Shown here: positions 7,293 to 16,008 of the stretch, piece by piece | How the letters are laid out: each line of letters begins with the position of its first letter | Position numbering within the stretch: position 1 is the stretch's first letter | Source: an uncultured Porphyromonadaceae bacterium | Lineage (GTDB): Bacteria > Bacteroidota > Bacteroidia > Bacteroidales > Muribaculaceae | Assembly: GCA_947567425.1 (NCBI GenBank) | Contig: CANOLV010000017.1 | Location: 1-62,234 of the forward strand | DNA length: 62,234 nt | Direction: 5' to 3' | The notes under the pieces: model-generated | What the model was told of the DNA's origin: nothing | The model's input: only the letters and a program-made list of their open reading frames with translations | Database searches by the model: none | Position numbers and translations under genes: made by a program

Positions 7293-8195
7293 TTAAAATA
7301 ATTTTTCAGGATAAGTGCCGTCCTTGTGGAGTTCAGCAAACTTCGCAACGACACCCGGACGGTCAGCGGCATAAGTGACGCCAAACCACTTCGAGTCAGT
7401 ATCAAGCACCTTTACAGTAGCCTCTCCTGAATTGATCAGCGAGTCGATCACGAGCGGAATAAAGAATTCGGCCTTAGGAGTGTTAAGATCCTTTTCGAGG
7501 AACTTAACGAACTCACGTTCGCTGAAATCGAAGTAATCCGGTGTGAATCCCCACAGGTTCATCGATACGGGAGTGGTCGGTTCGAGAGTCTGCTCCACGC
7601 CATTTTCGTCGGTGAACACGATGTCATGGTTGTCATTGTAGCTGATGGCAGTGCGCTCAACGACCGATGTGAGAAGGCCGTCCTTGTTTTCGCAAACGCC
7701 ACGTGCCACAGATCCGTTTTCAGTCATTGTATTGCCTACGCGGAAACCTACCATGCAGTAATCACCCTTTCGGTCATGTTCGCGGGAAAGCTCCTTGGCT
7801 ATCACTTCAAATGCGTCGCGTCCATAGAAGTCGTCGGCATTTATGACGGCAAACGGTTCCTTAATCACGTCTTTGCCCATCAGCACGGCGTGGTTGGTAC
7901 CCCAAGGCTTGCTGCGGTCGGCCGGACAAACAAATCCCTCGGGAAGTGCATCTGTCGACTGAAATACGACTTCGACAGGCACATGTCCTTCATATTTAGA
8001 GATGATTTTGTCACGGAATTCCTGTTCAAAATCTTTTCGGATAACGAATACTACTTTGCCGAATCCGGATTTGATAGCGTCATAGATTGAATAGTCCATG
8101 ATGGTCTCGCCGTTAGGACCGAGACTGTCGAGCTGCTTCAGACCGCCGTAACGGCTACCCATGCCTGCGGCAAGGACAAACAATGTTGGTTTCAT
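7293..8195 (-). CDS. Sugar-1-phosphate nucleotidyltransferase-like protein of the gal operon
   Basis: A GT-A-fold NTP transferase of 300 aa. The N-terminal nucleotide-binding signature LAAGMGSRYGGLKQ (8-21) and the metal-binding INADDFYG (about 118-125) are present, so it should form an NDP-sugar from NTP and a sugar phosphate. It is the last gene of galK-galM-this, starting 23 bp after the galM stop. Because no galT or galE is seen here, it may supply UDP-galactose or UDP-glucose from the galactokinase product; that is inference. It is distinct from the MurU-like protein at 20572. Confidence 0.82.
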   Translation of the reverse strand: MKPTLFVLAAGMGSRYGGLKQLDSLGPNGETIMDYSIYDAIKSGFGKVVFVIRKDFEQEFRDKIISKYEGHVPVEVVFQSTDALPEGFVCPADRSKPWGTNHAVLMGKDVIKEPFAVINADDFYGRDAFEVIAKELSREHDRKGDYCMVGFRVGNTMTENGSVARGVCENKDGLLTSVVERTAISYNDNHDIVFTDENGVEQTLEPTTPVSMNLWGFTPDYFDFSEREFVKFLEKDLNTPKAEFFIPLVIDSLINSGEATVKVLDTDSKWFGVTYAADRPGVVAKFAELHKDGTYPEKLF

Positions 8196-8218
8196 AATGT
8201 TGTTAAATGGATGATTGG

Positions 8219-9265
8219 TTATTTGCTTGTTGTAAAACGATATACTATAGTCTGTTCATATACCTCGCCTGGACCGAGCAACTGACAGGGGAAATTACGA
8301 TGATTAGGAGCATCGGGCATACCCTGGCATTCAATGGCCACTCCGTCATAGTCGTTGTAGGAGCGTCCGCTCTTATTCTTAGGGCTTCCGGCAAGCCAGT
8401 TGCCGGTATACACCTGTGCGCCGGGCTGCGTAGTGAACACCTCCACCACTCTGCCGGTCTTGGCCGACTTCAACCGTGCCGCCGGAATGAGCGTGTGCTT
8501 ATGCCAATTGTCGAGCACCCAGCAGTGATCATACCCTTTGCCTATTTTCAGAGCCTCAAAGTCGGCTTCAATATCCTGCCCTATTCTCTTCGGTTCGGTA
8601 AAGTCCATAGGCGTATCCTTCACGGGAGCCATTTCACCGGTGGGAATCTGCGTCTCGTCAGTAGGCAGATACCGCGATGCCAGAAGCTGAAGCTCGTGGT
8701 CGAGGATCGATCCGGCATTCTCTCCGTCAAGATTAAAGTAAGCATGGTTAGTCAGATTGACAACAGTCTTTTTATCGGATTCGGCCTTAAAGTCGATCGT
8801 CAGCTCGTTGTTGTCATTCCAAGAATATACCACGGTGGCTTTCAATTCACCGGGATAACCTTCTTCACCGTCCTTAGCCGTATATGTAAACTTGACATGG
8901 CTTCCGACGGCCTCAGCTTCCCAATTTTGGTTCATAAAACCCTCCGGACCTCCATGAAGAGCGTTCGGTCCATTGTTGATGGCCAGACTGTACTCCTTGC
9001 CGTCGATCGAGAATTTACCTTTGGCTATGCGGTTGGCATAACGTCCAGGGGTCTTTCCCGCACATGGACCGTCGCCTATATAATCGGTGGCATCAGCATA
9101 TCCGAGAACGACATCTTCCATTTTACCGTCCTTGTCGGGAACCACCACGCCCACGATGCCGGCTCCGAGAGTCGACAAAGTGACCGATGCACCTGAGGCA
9201 TTGGTCAAAGTATAAAGAGTTATGTCACCCTTAGGCGACATAACTCTCTTTTTATCAATTTTCAT
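8219..9265 (-). CDS. galM: Aldose 1-epimerase (galactose mutarotase)
   Basis: Interconverts alpha and beta anomers of galactose/glucose so that galactokinase receives its alpha substrate. The 348-aa protein has the family's catalytic residues: His104 in NALHGGPEGF, His174 in NLTNHAYFNL and Glu312 in VAIECQGMPD. No signal peptide is seen, so it is cytosolic. It lies 18 bp downstream of galK and 23 bp before the nucleotidyltransferase, in one operon. Confidence 0.94.
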   Translation of the reverse strand: MKIDKKRVMSPKGDITLYTLTNASGASVTLSTLGAGIVGVVVPDKDGKMEDVVLGYADATDYIGDGPCAGKTPGRYANRIAKGKFSIDGKEYSLAINNGPNALHGGPEGFMNQNWEAEAVGSHVKFTYTAKDGEEGYPGELKATVVYSWNDNNELTIDFKAESDKKTVVNLTNHAYFNLDGENAGSILDHELQLLASRYLPTDETQIPTGEMAPVKDTPMDFTEPKRIGQDIEADFEALKIGKGYDHCWVLDNWHKHTLIPAARLKSAKTGRVVEVFTTQPGAQVYTGNWLAGSPKNKSGRSYNDYDGVAIECQGMPDAPNHRNFPCQLLGPGEVYEQTIVYRFTTSK

Positions 9266-9283
9266 AATGAATCTTAGTCAAGA

Positions 9284-10423
9284 TTAATCAATTTTACGAG
9301 CACCGTCAGACACGATCACATCATAAATCTGAGGTTCGTGGCCATACTTTTCTGCGAATTTCTCTTTGGCAGTCTTTATAAAGTTGTCGTGCAGGTCATT
9401 CTTAACAAGATTGATGGTGCAACCACCGAAACCACCGCCCATGATACGCGAACCGGTCACGCCGCACTCTTTAGCGATGTCGTTAAGATAATCGAGTTCC
9501 ACGCAGCTAACCTCATAGTCCTTCGACAGACCTTCGTGGGTCTGGTACATGCGCTCGCCTACAGTGGCATAATCGCCCTTCTGAAGAGCATCGCACACGT
9601 CGAGCACACGCTGCTTTTCGCCGATGACGAAACGTGCGCGCTTATAGTCCTCTTCCGAGATCTGATCCTTGATATTGTCGAGATCAGCCATTTCGGCATC
9701 GCGAAGAGTCTCAATGCCGAGTTTCTTGGCTACATTTTCGCAGGAAGCACGGCGCTTGTTGTAGGGGGAGTCAACGAGTTCATGCTTAACCTTGGAGTCA
9801 ACAAGCACGAGCTGATAGCCGTCAAGCTTGAAGGGGAAATATTCATACTCCAACGAACGGCAGTCGAGACGGATCAGATGGTCCTTCTTTCCGAACACAG
9901 ATGCAAACTGGTCCATGATTCCGCAGTTTACGCCACAATAATTATGCTCTGTAGACTGGCCGATCTTGGCAAGCTCGAATTTGTCGATTTTTCCGTCGTT
10001 AAACAGGTCGTTAAGCGCGAATGCAAAGCAGCTTTCCAAAGCGGCCGACGATGACAGACCGGCACCAAGAGGAACATTGCCGGCAAAAACCACATCAAAT
10101 CCCTTTACGACGCCACCGCGCTTGATGATCTCACGGCATACGCCGAATATATAACGTGCCCACTGCTGCTTTGGGGCATCTTCTTCATTGAGTCCGAATT
10201 CAGCATATTCGTCGATGTCGACAGAGTAAACGCGCACTTTTTCAGTGCCGTTAGGCTTTATCTCCGCCATGATCATTTTGTCAATAGCACCAGGGAATAC
10301 GAATCCCCCGTTGTAATCGGTGTGTTCTCCAATGAGGTTAATACGTCCGGAAGACGCATACATGGTACCAGCAGCTCCAAAACGTTCTGCGAACTGCTGC
10401 TTGATTGTTTCTTTCATGCTCAT
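9284..10423 (-). CDS. galK: Galactokinase
   Basis: Phosphorylates alpha-D-galactose with ATP to galactose-1-phosphate, first step of the Leloir pathway. The 379-aa GHMP kinase shows the galactokinase signature GRINLIGEHTDYNGG (26-40), the ATP-binding loop PLGAGLSSSAALE (about 119-131) and the C-terminal GGGFGGC motif (about 336-342). The start ATG-AGC-ATG contains two adjacent possible starts; the first is taken. It is the first gene of the operon. Confidence 0.95.
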   Translation of the reverse strand: MSMKETIKQQFAERFGAAGTMYASSGRINLIGEHTDYNGGFVFPGAIDKMIMAEIKPNGTEKVRVYSVDIDEYAEFGLNEEDAPKQQWARYIFGVCREIIKRGGVVKGFDVVFAGNVPLGAGLSSSAALESCFAFALNDLFNDGKIDKFELAKIGQSTEHNYCGVNCGIMDQFASVFGKKDHLIRLDCRSLEYEYFPFKLDGYQLVLVDSKVKHELVDSPYNKRRASCENVAKKLGIETLRDAEMADLDNIKDQISEEDYKRARFVIGEKQRVLDVCDALQKGDYATVGERMYQTHEGLSKDYEVSCVELDYLNDIAKECGVTGSRIMGGGFGGCTINLVKNDLHDNFIKTAKEKFAEKYGHEPQIYDVIVSDGARKID

Positions 10424-10479
10424 AATAATGGTATAAATTTATTATTTATAATTTAGGTTAATTGGATTAATTCTAACTG

Positions 10480-10487
10480 CAAATTTA
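10480..10487 (-). promoter_or_regulatory. gal operon -7 box
   Basis: TAAATTTG on the minus strand, 56 bp upstream of the galK ATG. No TTG lies at the expected -33 spacing, which may mean activator dependence. Confidence 0.45.
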
Positions 10488-10611
10488 ACAAATTATTTCT
10501 AATCACAGCGTCCTAAGACAAATTTTAATCCGCTATTTGTGATAATTATTTTTTTCAGGCGCATTCAAGGAACTCAACCGGCCAAAATGACGCATTTATT
10601 TCATTCATCCG

Positions 10612-10642
10612 TTGGATAATCGGACGTTAGTGCTTATATTTG
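10612..10642 (+). promoter_or_regulatory. Promoter of the secreted endonuclease operon
   Basis: TTG (10612-10614), 20-bp spacer, TATATTTG (10635-10642): an exact consensus promoter. The start codon at 10672 is 29 bp downstream. Confidence 0.8.
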
Positions 10643-10671
10643 CAACCTATATCCTCTTTAATGTTTTTAAC

Positions 10672-11682
10672 ATGAGCCTGCGCTACGCATTATCAACGGC
10701 ATTACTTTTGCCGTGCCTCTCCTCGAATGTGCAAGCCGACATCATCACCGACTACGCCACCGGCAGGACAGGCCCATATCTCAAAAGTACTCTGCAAGAA
10801 ATATGCAGACCCCACTCCCTATGTCAGCACGAGCATATAAATGCCGCTTTATGTGAAATATACCGGACCGAATCCGGCCATATATCCGACATAATGACAG
10901 GAGACGTGCTTCAACCCTCCAATCAAGCGACGACCGTACACCGACTGATTCCAGCAGAATGGTATGCGGTAGATCCGGAGTTGAGGTCGGCCACAGATGC
11001 CGACCTGTTCAATCTTTGCCTGACCACGAATGAAACTGCAGAAATCCGGTCCACGTATCCACTATATGACGTGGAAATCCAATCGGACGGAGATGAAACG
11101 TGGAAATTCGGGACAACCGACTATTTTGGCGACAACGGATTCACATGCCTTGAACCCACGGATGAACATAAGGGTGAAATAGCCCGGTCCATATTCTATG
11201 TAGTCACCGTCTACCCGGCTAAACTGTGGACGGAATGGGGCGAGACGCTACTGCTTCACAACGGCTACCCGACCCTCAGCGAATTCGCACTGCAGAGCTA
11301 TCTGAAATGGCACAGAGAATATCCTGTAACCGAAACTGAAATGCGCCGCAACGACGCAGTCGAAAAGCTACAGGGTAACCGCAATCCATATATCGACCAT
11401 CCGGATCTTGCAGAACATCTTTGGGGCAACCGCATGGACGAACCGTTCGGAGGCGACGGAACTGCAAGCGACAACCTGCCCCTACACTCCACTTACACGC
11501 TCACAGGACCGGACATAAACCTTAAGTCACCATACATACCGTCCGACGCCAGATGGAAAGTTGACGGTAAAAGCGTGACATCCGGCCATATAAGACCCTC
11601 AGATTTAGGCGTCGGACAGCATGAACTTACTTATGAATCCTTAAATGAATCAGGAAAAATCATAATCACGATAACCCAATGA
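10672..11682 (+). CDS. Secreted endonuclease I family nuclease
   Basis: A periplasmic or secreted non-specific nuclease of the EndA/endonuclease I (HNH-like beta-beta-alpha-Me) family. From the ATG at 10672 it is 336 aa with a signal peptide (1-22, ending NVQA before DIITDY). The conserved catalytic C-terminal stretch LKWHREYPVTETEMRRND, then QGNRNPYIDHPDLAEHLWGN, is complete. A tail of about 80 residues after it is beta-rich and may aid surface location. The in-frame TTG at 10612 is the -33 box, so the longer frame was rejected. It overlaps the next gene by 4 bp (ATGA). Confidence 0.85.
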   Translation: MSLRYALSTALLLPCLSSNVQADIITDYATGRTGPYLKSTLQEICRPHSLCQHEHINAALCEIYRTESGHISDIMTGDVLQPSNQATTVHRLIPAEWYAVDPELRSATDADLFNLCLTTNETAEIRSTYPLYDVEIQSDGDETWKFGTTDYFGDNGFTCLEPTDEHKGEIARSIFYVVTVYPAKLWTEWGETLLLHNGYPTLSEFALQSYLKWHREYPVTETEMRRNDAVEKLQGNRNPYIDHPDLAEHLWGNRMDEPFGGDGTASDNLPLHSTYTLTGPDINLKSPYIPSDARWKVDGKSVTSGHIRPSDLGVGQHELTYESLNESGKIIITITQ

Positions 11683-12149
11683 CACGTCAAGCCATCATAC
11701 TCACAGCCATTATAATCTCGTTAGCCGCACTGTCATGCAAGAAAGACAATTTCGGGACACGCGAGGAATGGCCCGTAAGCGGCACGGGCAACATCGACAC
11801 CGGTTGGTTCAAGCCATATCTATCACAATCAACCCCGCTATACCATGACGGCGACATTGAGATGACTTATTCAGGAGGGGGTATAATCCATTCGCTCTCA
11901 ACCAACGGAAACATCTGCCATCGCTTTGTGGATCTGTCGACCGGGAACGAAGTGACACTAAGCTATGCTTCGATCAGCGATAAAAGCCACGACCTTGGCT
12001 CGCCGACTCTGACGGTCAACGGGACAGCCATAACGCTACGCCACGCCCGCCTCGAAAAGGAAAACGGCGATACACGATGGATAAGCGCGTCGACAGAGGA
12101 TAAACGCAACATAGCCATAATAGTCAACCACAGACTTCCCAATCAATAA
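11679..12149 (+). CDS. Lipoprotein of unknown function coupled to endonuclease I
   Basis: A 156-aa protein with a lipoprotein signal peptide (1-19; lipobox LAALSC, Cys20) and a beta-rich remainder with no recognised domain. The ATGA overlap with the nuclease gene implies coupled translation, so an accessory or inhibitor role for the nuclease is possible but unproven. Its 3' end overlaps the convergent CotH-like gene by 7 bp. Confidence 0.72.
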   Translation: MTRQAIILTAIIISLAALSCKKDNFGTREEWPVSGTGNIDTGWFKPYLSQSTPLYHDGDIEMTYSGGGIIHSLSTNGNICHRFVDLSTGNEVTLSYASISDKSHDLGSPTLTVNGTAITLRHARLEKENGDTRWISASTEDKRNIAIIVNHRLPNQ

Positions 12150-13576
12150 AATCCATGATTGGAATCTCTGTCTATGAACTCCACACGATGCGTCAACCAA
12201 TCCTTAAGTTCCTGAACATCCCGGTCAAATGTCTCACATGAATAGCCTTGACCATCAGGACCTTTGTCCGGCCAGCGTTCGCCGTCCTGCAAAGCCGACA
12301 CACGCACGGCATCGGAATATGAGTCGATATACTCAAGCAATACCGGAAACTGCTCATTTTTGAATCTGATCCACTTCTCCTCGAAGGCTGACTTAAAAGC
12401 GTCAGACTTGACCAAATCCATAAAAAATGATGTGCCAAATTTATCATAACCCTGAAATGTAAGCAACGGCCAATCATACGATTGATTCAAAAAATTAAAC
12501 GCCCAATCATAGTCCCATAAAGGACCAAGCTTATAAGAAGATGACTCTTCTTCCTTAAACAGGTAGACACTTTTTGGCCAATTAAGCTCGTTGTTACGTA
12601 CAACATTGTTCGCCAGCATATAGTTGACAGCCTGCTCGATATCTAAGAATTGCCCAGGGGTGCCTGCTCTGACAGAGGCCTCCATCTTCTCAAAGTCAGA
12701 ACGCCACATTCCGAGCAACTCCCATGCCGCCTCGGCCTGAGTCTGCCCCTCTGCCGGTACGGCGATCTCACTTAAATCAGGATCCTTAACCATAACCGGA
12801 AGGCTGTACAGCTTACTCTTAAATTTGTAATCTTCGTCGAAATAGGCATCCAGTTCCCACATTATAGCCTTTTCCTCGTCAATGTCGACACTGCCGGCAT
12901 TGATTCCTACCTTCTCCGACAACATATAAGATCCGCGGTAAACACCATTAAGCACCACGTTTACAGGAATCGAATGATTGGTGTACGGCATCCCCAACAG
13001 CTCTCCGATCTTAAAAGCAATCGCATTTTTCATCAATGTATTGTCCAGATAATTAGCCACCAAGACATAGCTTTTGGCCTTTTTAAGCCCGCACAGCGAT
13101 ATTTTCTTATCAAATTTAAGCCTATACGGTTTTTTTGAGAATGTCCATGTGGAATTTCCTCGCCCACGAATATTCACATCCACAGACTGCACATCGTCAT
13201 ATCTACCGTAAGCCTCCATCGACAACGATGCCGGCAAATAATCTTTTTTACTCGTTATCTCAGCGACCTCCGGATCAGTGGTGATATGAATCGTAGGCAC
13301 GTTATCTCCAAAAGTGTACGATACCACATCATCCATAAGTATGTCAGATTTTCCGCCATCAATCTTTTTAACTGACAACACATTAAAATAATCATTTCCG
13401 CCGGCCGTCTGTCCAAAATAAATATTTGAAACGCTGTCAATCGGTATTGCAGTAACCCTCTGCTTATCCCCTTCATTCCTGAATATATTAATCCACGTCG
13501 GAACCTCGGCACAGACATGCGACAGTAAGGATACGGACATGACCGTCAACGCAGTAAATCTTTTGAGACTACTCAT
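12143..13576 (-). CDS. Secreted CotH kinase family protein
   Basis: CotH proteins are secreted atypical protein kinases. The 477-aa protein has a signal peptide (1-23, ending HVCA), a short beta-rich N-terminal module (about 25-100) and the CotH domain: RGRGNSTWTFSKKPYRLKF near 137-155, YRGSYMLSEKVG near 218 and the diagnostic GPLWDYDWAFNF near 350. Substrate unknown. It starts inside the ATGA overlap with the preceding gene, so the two form a two-gene unit from the promoter at 14084-14114. Confidence 0.85.
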   Translation of the reverse strand: MSSLKRFTALTVMSVSLLSHVCAEVPTWINIFRNEGDKQRVTAIPIDSVSNIYFGQTAGGNDYFNVLSVKKIDGGKSDILMDDVVSYTFGDNVPTIHITTDPEVAEITSKKDYLPASLSMEAYGRYDDVQSVDVNIRGRGNSTWTFSKKPYRLKFDKKISLCGLKKAKSYVLVANYLDNTLMKNAIAFKIGELLGMPYTNHSIPVNVVLNGVYRGSYMLSEKVGINAGSVDIDEEKAIMWELDAYFDEDYKFKSKLYSLPVMVKDPDLSEIAVPAEGQTQAEAAWELLGMWRSDFEKMEASVRAGTPGQFLDIEQAVNYMLANNVVRNNELNWPKSVYLFKEEESSSYKLGPLWDYDWAFNFLNQSYDWPLLTFQGYDKFGTSFFMDLVKSDAFKSAFEEKWIRFKNEQFPVLLEYIDSYSDAVRVSALQDGERWPDKGPDGQGYSCETFDRDVQELKDWLTHRVEFIDRDSNHGFY

Positions 13577-14067
13577 CTGACCAATACTTTTAAAGTCAAT
13601 TTTCCTAATCTTACAATGTAAACCCCTTTTCCAAAACCGGACATGTCAACGACTCCAGCTCCGTCAGCACCAAATTCGCCGACAATACGGCCATCCATAT
13701 CATATACATTAAGAGTGCCTGAACCGGATGACGCAGAGAACCGGATGACGCCTTCATCATAATTAATTATTCCAGAATTATCATTTCCAGGAACGTCAAC
13801 GGCGCTTATCAAATCATCGGGATACAACGTTTCGGACATTTCCCAACGAGCGACGCTCTCCAGCGGAATGTCTGTTCTGGATACATTATCCGAAATCACA
13901 ATATTGCCGGAATCAAATGCAATAAACACCCTGTCGGACATGTTGACGACATAATCTTTACCGTTATGATCAGTCAAAACCATGCTTCGCCACCGTGCGC
14001 CCTGAACATAAACGAACGATAAAAAGAATATTGCAAAAGTCAATAATAATCTCTGACAGCAACTCAT
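13573..14067 (-). CDS. Secreted protein with T9SS-like C-terminal sorting tail
   Basis: A 164-aa protein with a signal peptide (1-23, ending YVQG), a beta-rich body and a C-terminal module of about 60 residues (SGTLNVYDMDGRIVGEF, then GVYIVRLGKLTLKVLVR) resembling type IX secretion sorting domains. It would be exported and attached at the cell surface if that reading is right. The body has an alternating beta pattern like the N-terminal module of the downstream CotH-like protein, and the two genes overlap by 4 bp, so they probably act together. No enzyme domain is recognised. Confidence 0.7.
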   Translation of the reverse strand: MSCCQRLLLTFAIFFLSFVYVQGARWRSMVLTDHNGKDYVVNMSDRVFIAFDSGNIVISDNVSRTDIPLESVARWEMSETLYPDDLISAVDVPGNDNSGIINYDEGVIRFSASSGSGTLNVYDMDGRIVGEFGADGAGVVDMSGFGKGVYIVRLGKLTLKVLVR

Positions 14068-14083
14068 ACCAATTATATTTTCA

Positions 14084-14114
14084 CAAATATACGCGCTTCA
14101 CGAACAGAATCCAA
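14084..14114 (-). promoter_or_regulatory. Promoter of the T9SS-tail/CotH operon
   Basis: Minus strand: TTG (14112-14114), 20-bp spacer, TATATTTG (14084-14091), 17 bp before the ATG at 14067. Exact consensus. Confidence 0.8.
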
Positions 14115-14147
14115 GCAACATCACCATTCATAACAATTATTAACAGA

Positions 14148-14178
14148 GAGGAGCTGCGTGATGTTCACGCAGCTCCTC
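14148..14178 (-). terminator. Terminator of the pta-ackA-ddh-lgt operon
   Basis: A perfect 14-bp stem (GAGGAGCTGCGTGA with its complement, loop TGT) lies 25 bp after the lgt stop. The T tract is short. Confidence 0.7.
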
Positions 14179-14202
14179 ATATAATGGCTCGTATAGATTG
14201 CT

Positions 14203-15075
14203 CTATTTACGTTTCTGCGAAGTATCAGCCGGCTCGTCGGCAAAACGGTTAGGAAATTCAAGATGCTCCTTCGGACGCACCATCGCATATATTATCAGAC
14301 ATACGCCGAGCAATACGAACGGAATGCTCAACTGCTGTCCGATATTAAGCGACATGGTAGCCTCACGCGCCACCTGGTCATTCTTTATGAACTCGATGAT
14401 GAAGCGAGGCAGGAATATTCCGATAAAGAACACTCCCAGGATAAGCCCCGGACGTTCCTCGGCATTTTTCTTCCAGTACATCCACATCAACAGACCGAAC
14501 AAGGCAAAATAGCACAACGCTTCATAAATCTGAGTCGGATGTACGGCCTGACCAAAGTAGAGCTGCTGCCATTCGCGCGAACGCACGAACATGAATCCCC
14601 AAGGAAGATCGGTAGCAGTGCCGAAAATCTCCGAGTTGAAGAGATTTCCCAGCCTTATCAGTCCGCCCACGAGCGCGATGGCTATCACAAGACGGTCAAA
14701 CGTCCAAAGCGGGCTACGTTTGGTGACAAATATCGAGAACAGAATCACCGCGATTATGATGGCAATCGTACCGCCGTGACTCGCCAATCCACCCTCCCAG
14801 ATATACAGAATCCTTATAGGGTCGAGCTTATATACGTCCCATTCGTAGAAAAACACATGCCCGAGGCGCGCTCCGACAATGGTGGCCACCACCACATATA
14901 TAAGAAGTATGCCAAGCCACTTCTCCGGCGCACCTTCATGTTTGAACATCCTGGCCACAATCTCATAGCCGACAATAAACCCGATGGCGAACATCAGTCC
15001 GTACCACCGTATGGTTATCGGACTGCTGATAATCTCAGGGCTTACGGCCCACGTCACAAAGTCAAGCATATTCAA
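14203..15075 (-). CDS. lgt: Prolipoprotein diacylglyceryl transferase
   Basis: Inner-membrane enzyme that moves diacylglycerol from phosphatidylglycerol to the lipobox Cys of prolipoproteins; the window encodes several such lipoproteins. The 290-aa protein has about seven membrane segments, the Lgt signature GGLIRLGNLFNSEIFG (about 140-155) with its essential Arg and Asn, and HPTQIYEAL (about 183-191). It starts 13 bp after the ddh stop and is the last gene of pta-ackA-ddh-lgt. Confidence 0.94.
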   Translation of the reverse strand: MNMLDFVTWAVSPEIISSPITIRWYGLMFAIGFIVGYEIVARMFKHEGAPEKWLGILLIYVVVATIVGARLGHVFFYEWDVYKLDPIRILYIWEGGLASHGGTIAIIIAVILFSIFVTKRSPLWTFDRLVIAIALVGGLIRLGNLFNSEIFGTATDLPWGFMFVRSREWQQLYFGQAVHPTQIYEALCYFALFGLLMWMYWKKNAEERPGLILGVFFIGIFLPRFIIEFIKNDQVAREATMSLNIGQQLSIPFVLLGVCLIIYAMVRPKEHLEFPNRFADEPADTSQKRK

Positions 15076-15088
15076 TTAAATAACCGTA

Positions 15089-15988
15089 TTATACCAAATG
15101 ACGGATCAGTTCCTCCCTGTCGCCGTGGAGCATGTCGATAACCGGAATCTCAATCATTGTGTATGCACCCGGACGCTGAATCATCGACGCCCTTGCAACG
15201 CCGACCAGAATCTGAGCCGTCAAAGCCGGATTGTTGATCGACATGTTGAACTCAAAGCGCTGATTCTGCGTAGAACCGGACACACCTTTGCGCACCATGT
15301 TGACTCCGTGGCCCATATCCTTGATCTCGTCTACCGACGGAACCTGAAACACGTGGGTCTCGTCGCTTGCAAAATATGGATCCTCCTTCACGGCCTTTGT
15401 CACATCTTCAAGCTTCGCACCCTGCTCAAGCTCCACATATACCATGCGGCGGTGTATGCCGGTGCCTAAAGGTATGGTCATCGACAGCGCATTCTTAACT
15501 CCGGGCTTCGACTTGACTGCCACAGTGTGGCCCATGCTCATTCCGGGACCGAAATTAGTATAAGTGATGCCTTTAGGAGCGGCGGCCTGCATCAAGGCAC
15601 GCACTATGGAATCGCTTCCGGGATCCCAACCAGCAGAAATCACAGCCACCGATCCGTGCGCCTTGGCTATCGGATCCAAAGTCCTGCGCAAATCAGCGAT
15701 CGAACCGTGGATGTCGAAACTGTCGACAGTGTTCACTCCCTCCGCGAGAAGGATCCGGGCATGTTCTTCCACTTCCCGTGTCGGGGTACACAAAATGGCC
15801 ACATTTACATCGTCGAGAAGCATCGCATCCGAAACGACCTTGTATGGTGCCAATTCAACCGGCTGCGGCGCGTCGGGATTACGACGCACCACACCGGCAA
15901 TCTCAAAATCGGGAGCCTGCTGCAAAGCATCAAGCACGAACTTCCCAATATTACCGTAGCCGACAATCGCGGCTCTGATTTTACTCAT
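15089..15988 (-). CDS. ddh: meso-Diaminopimelate D-dehydrogenase
   Basis: NADPH-dependent enzyme that aminates tetrahydrodipicolinate to meso-diaminopimelate in one step (the dehydrogenase branch of lysine and peptidoglycan synthesis). The 299-aa protein has the N-terminal dinucleotide fold (AIVGYGNIGKFV, 8-19; VVRR at 33-36) and family segments SFDIH, SAGWDPGSDS, GPGMSMGHTVAVK and GTGIHRRMVYVE. It lies 20 bp after ackA and 13 bp before lgt. The same window also encodes DapL and DapF, an alternative DAP route. Confidence 0.93.
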   Translation of the reverse strand: MSKIRAAIVGYGNIGKFVLDALQQAPDFEIAGVVRRNPDAPQPVELAPYKVVSDAMLLDDVNVAILCTPTREVEEHARILLAEGVNTVDSFDIHGSIADLRRTLDPIAKAHGSVAVISAGWDPGSDSIVRALMQAAAPKGITYTNFGPGMSMGHTVAVKSKPGVKNALSMTIPLGTGIHRRMVYVELEQGAKLEDVTKAVKEDPYFASDETHVFQVPSVDEIKDMGHGVNMVRKGVSGSTQNQRFEFNMSINNPALTAQILVGVARASMIQRPGAYTMIEIPVIDMLHGDREELIRHLV

Positions 15989-16008
15989 AAGAATAGATAT
16001 TAATTAAA

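Noticed and set aside
8207-9196. 329-aa plus-strand frame opposite galM
   Set aside because: Shadow of galM, which has all catalytic residues on the minus strand.
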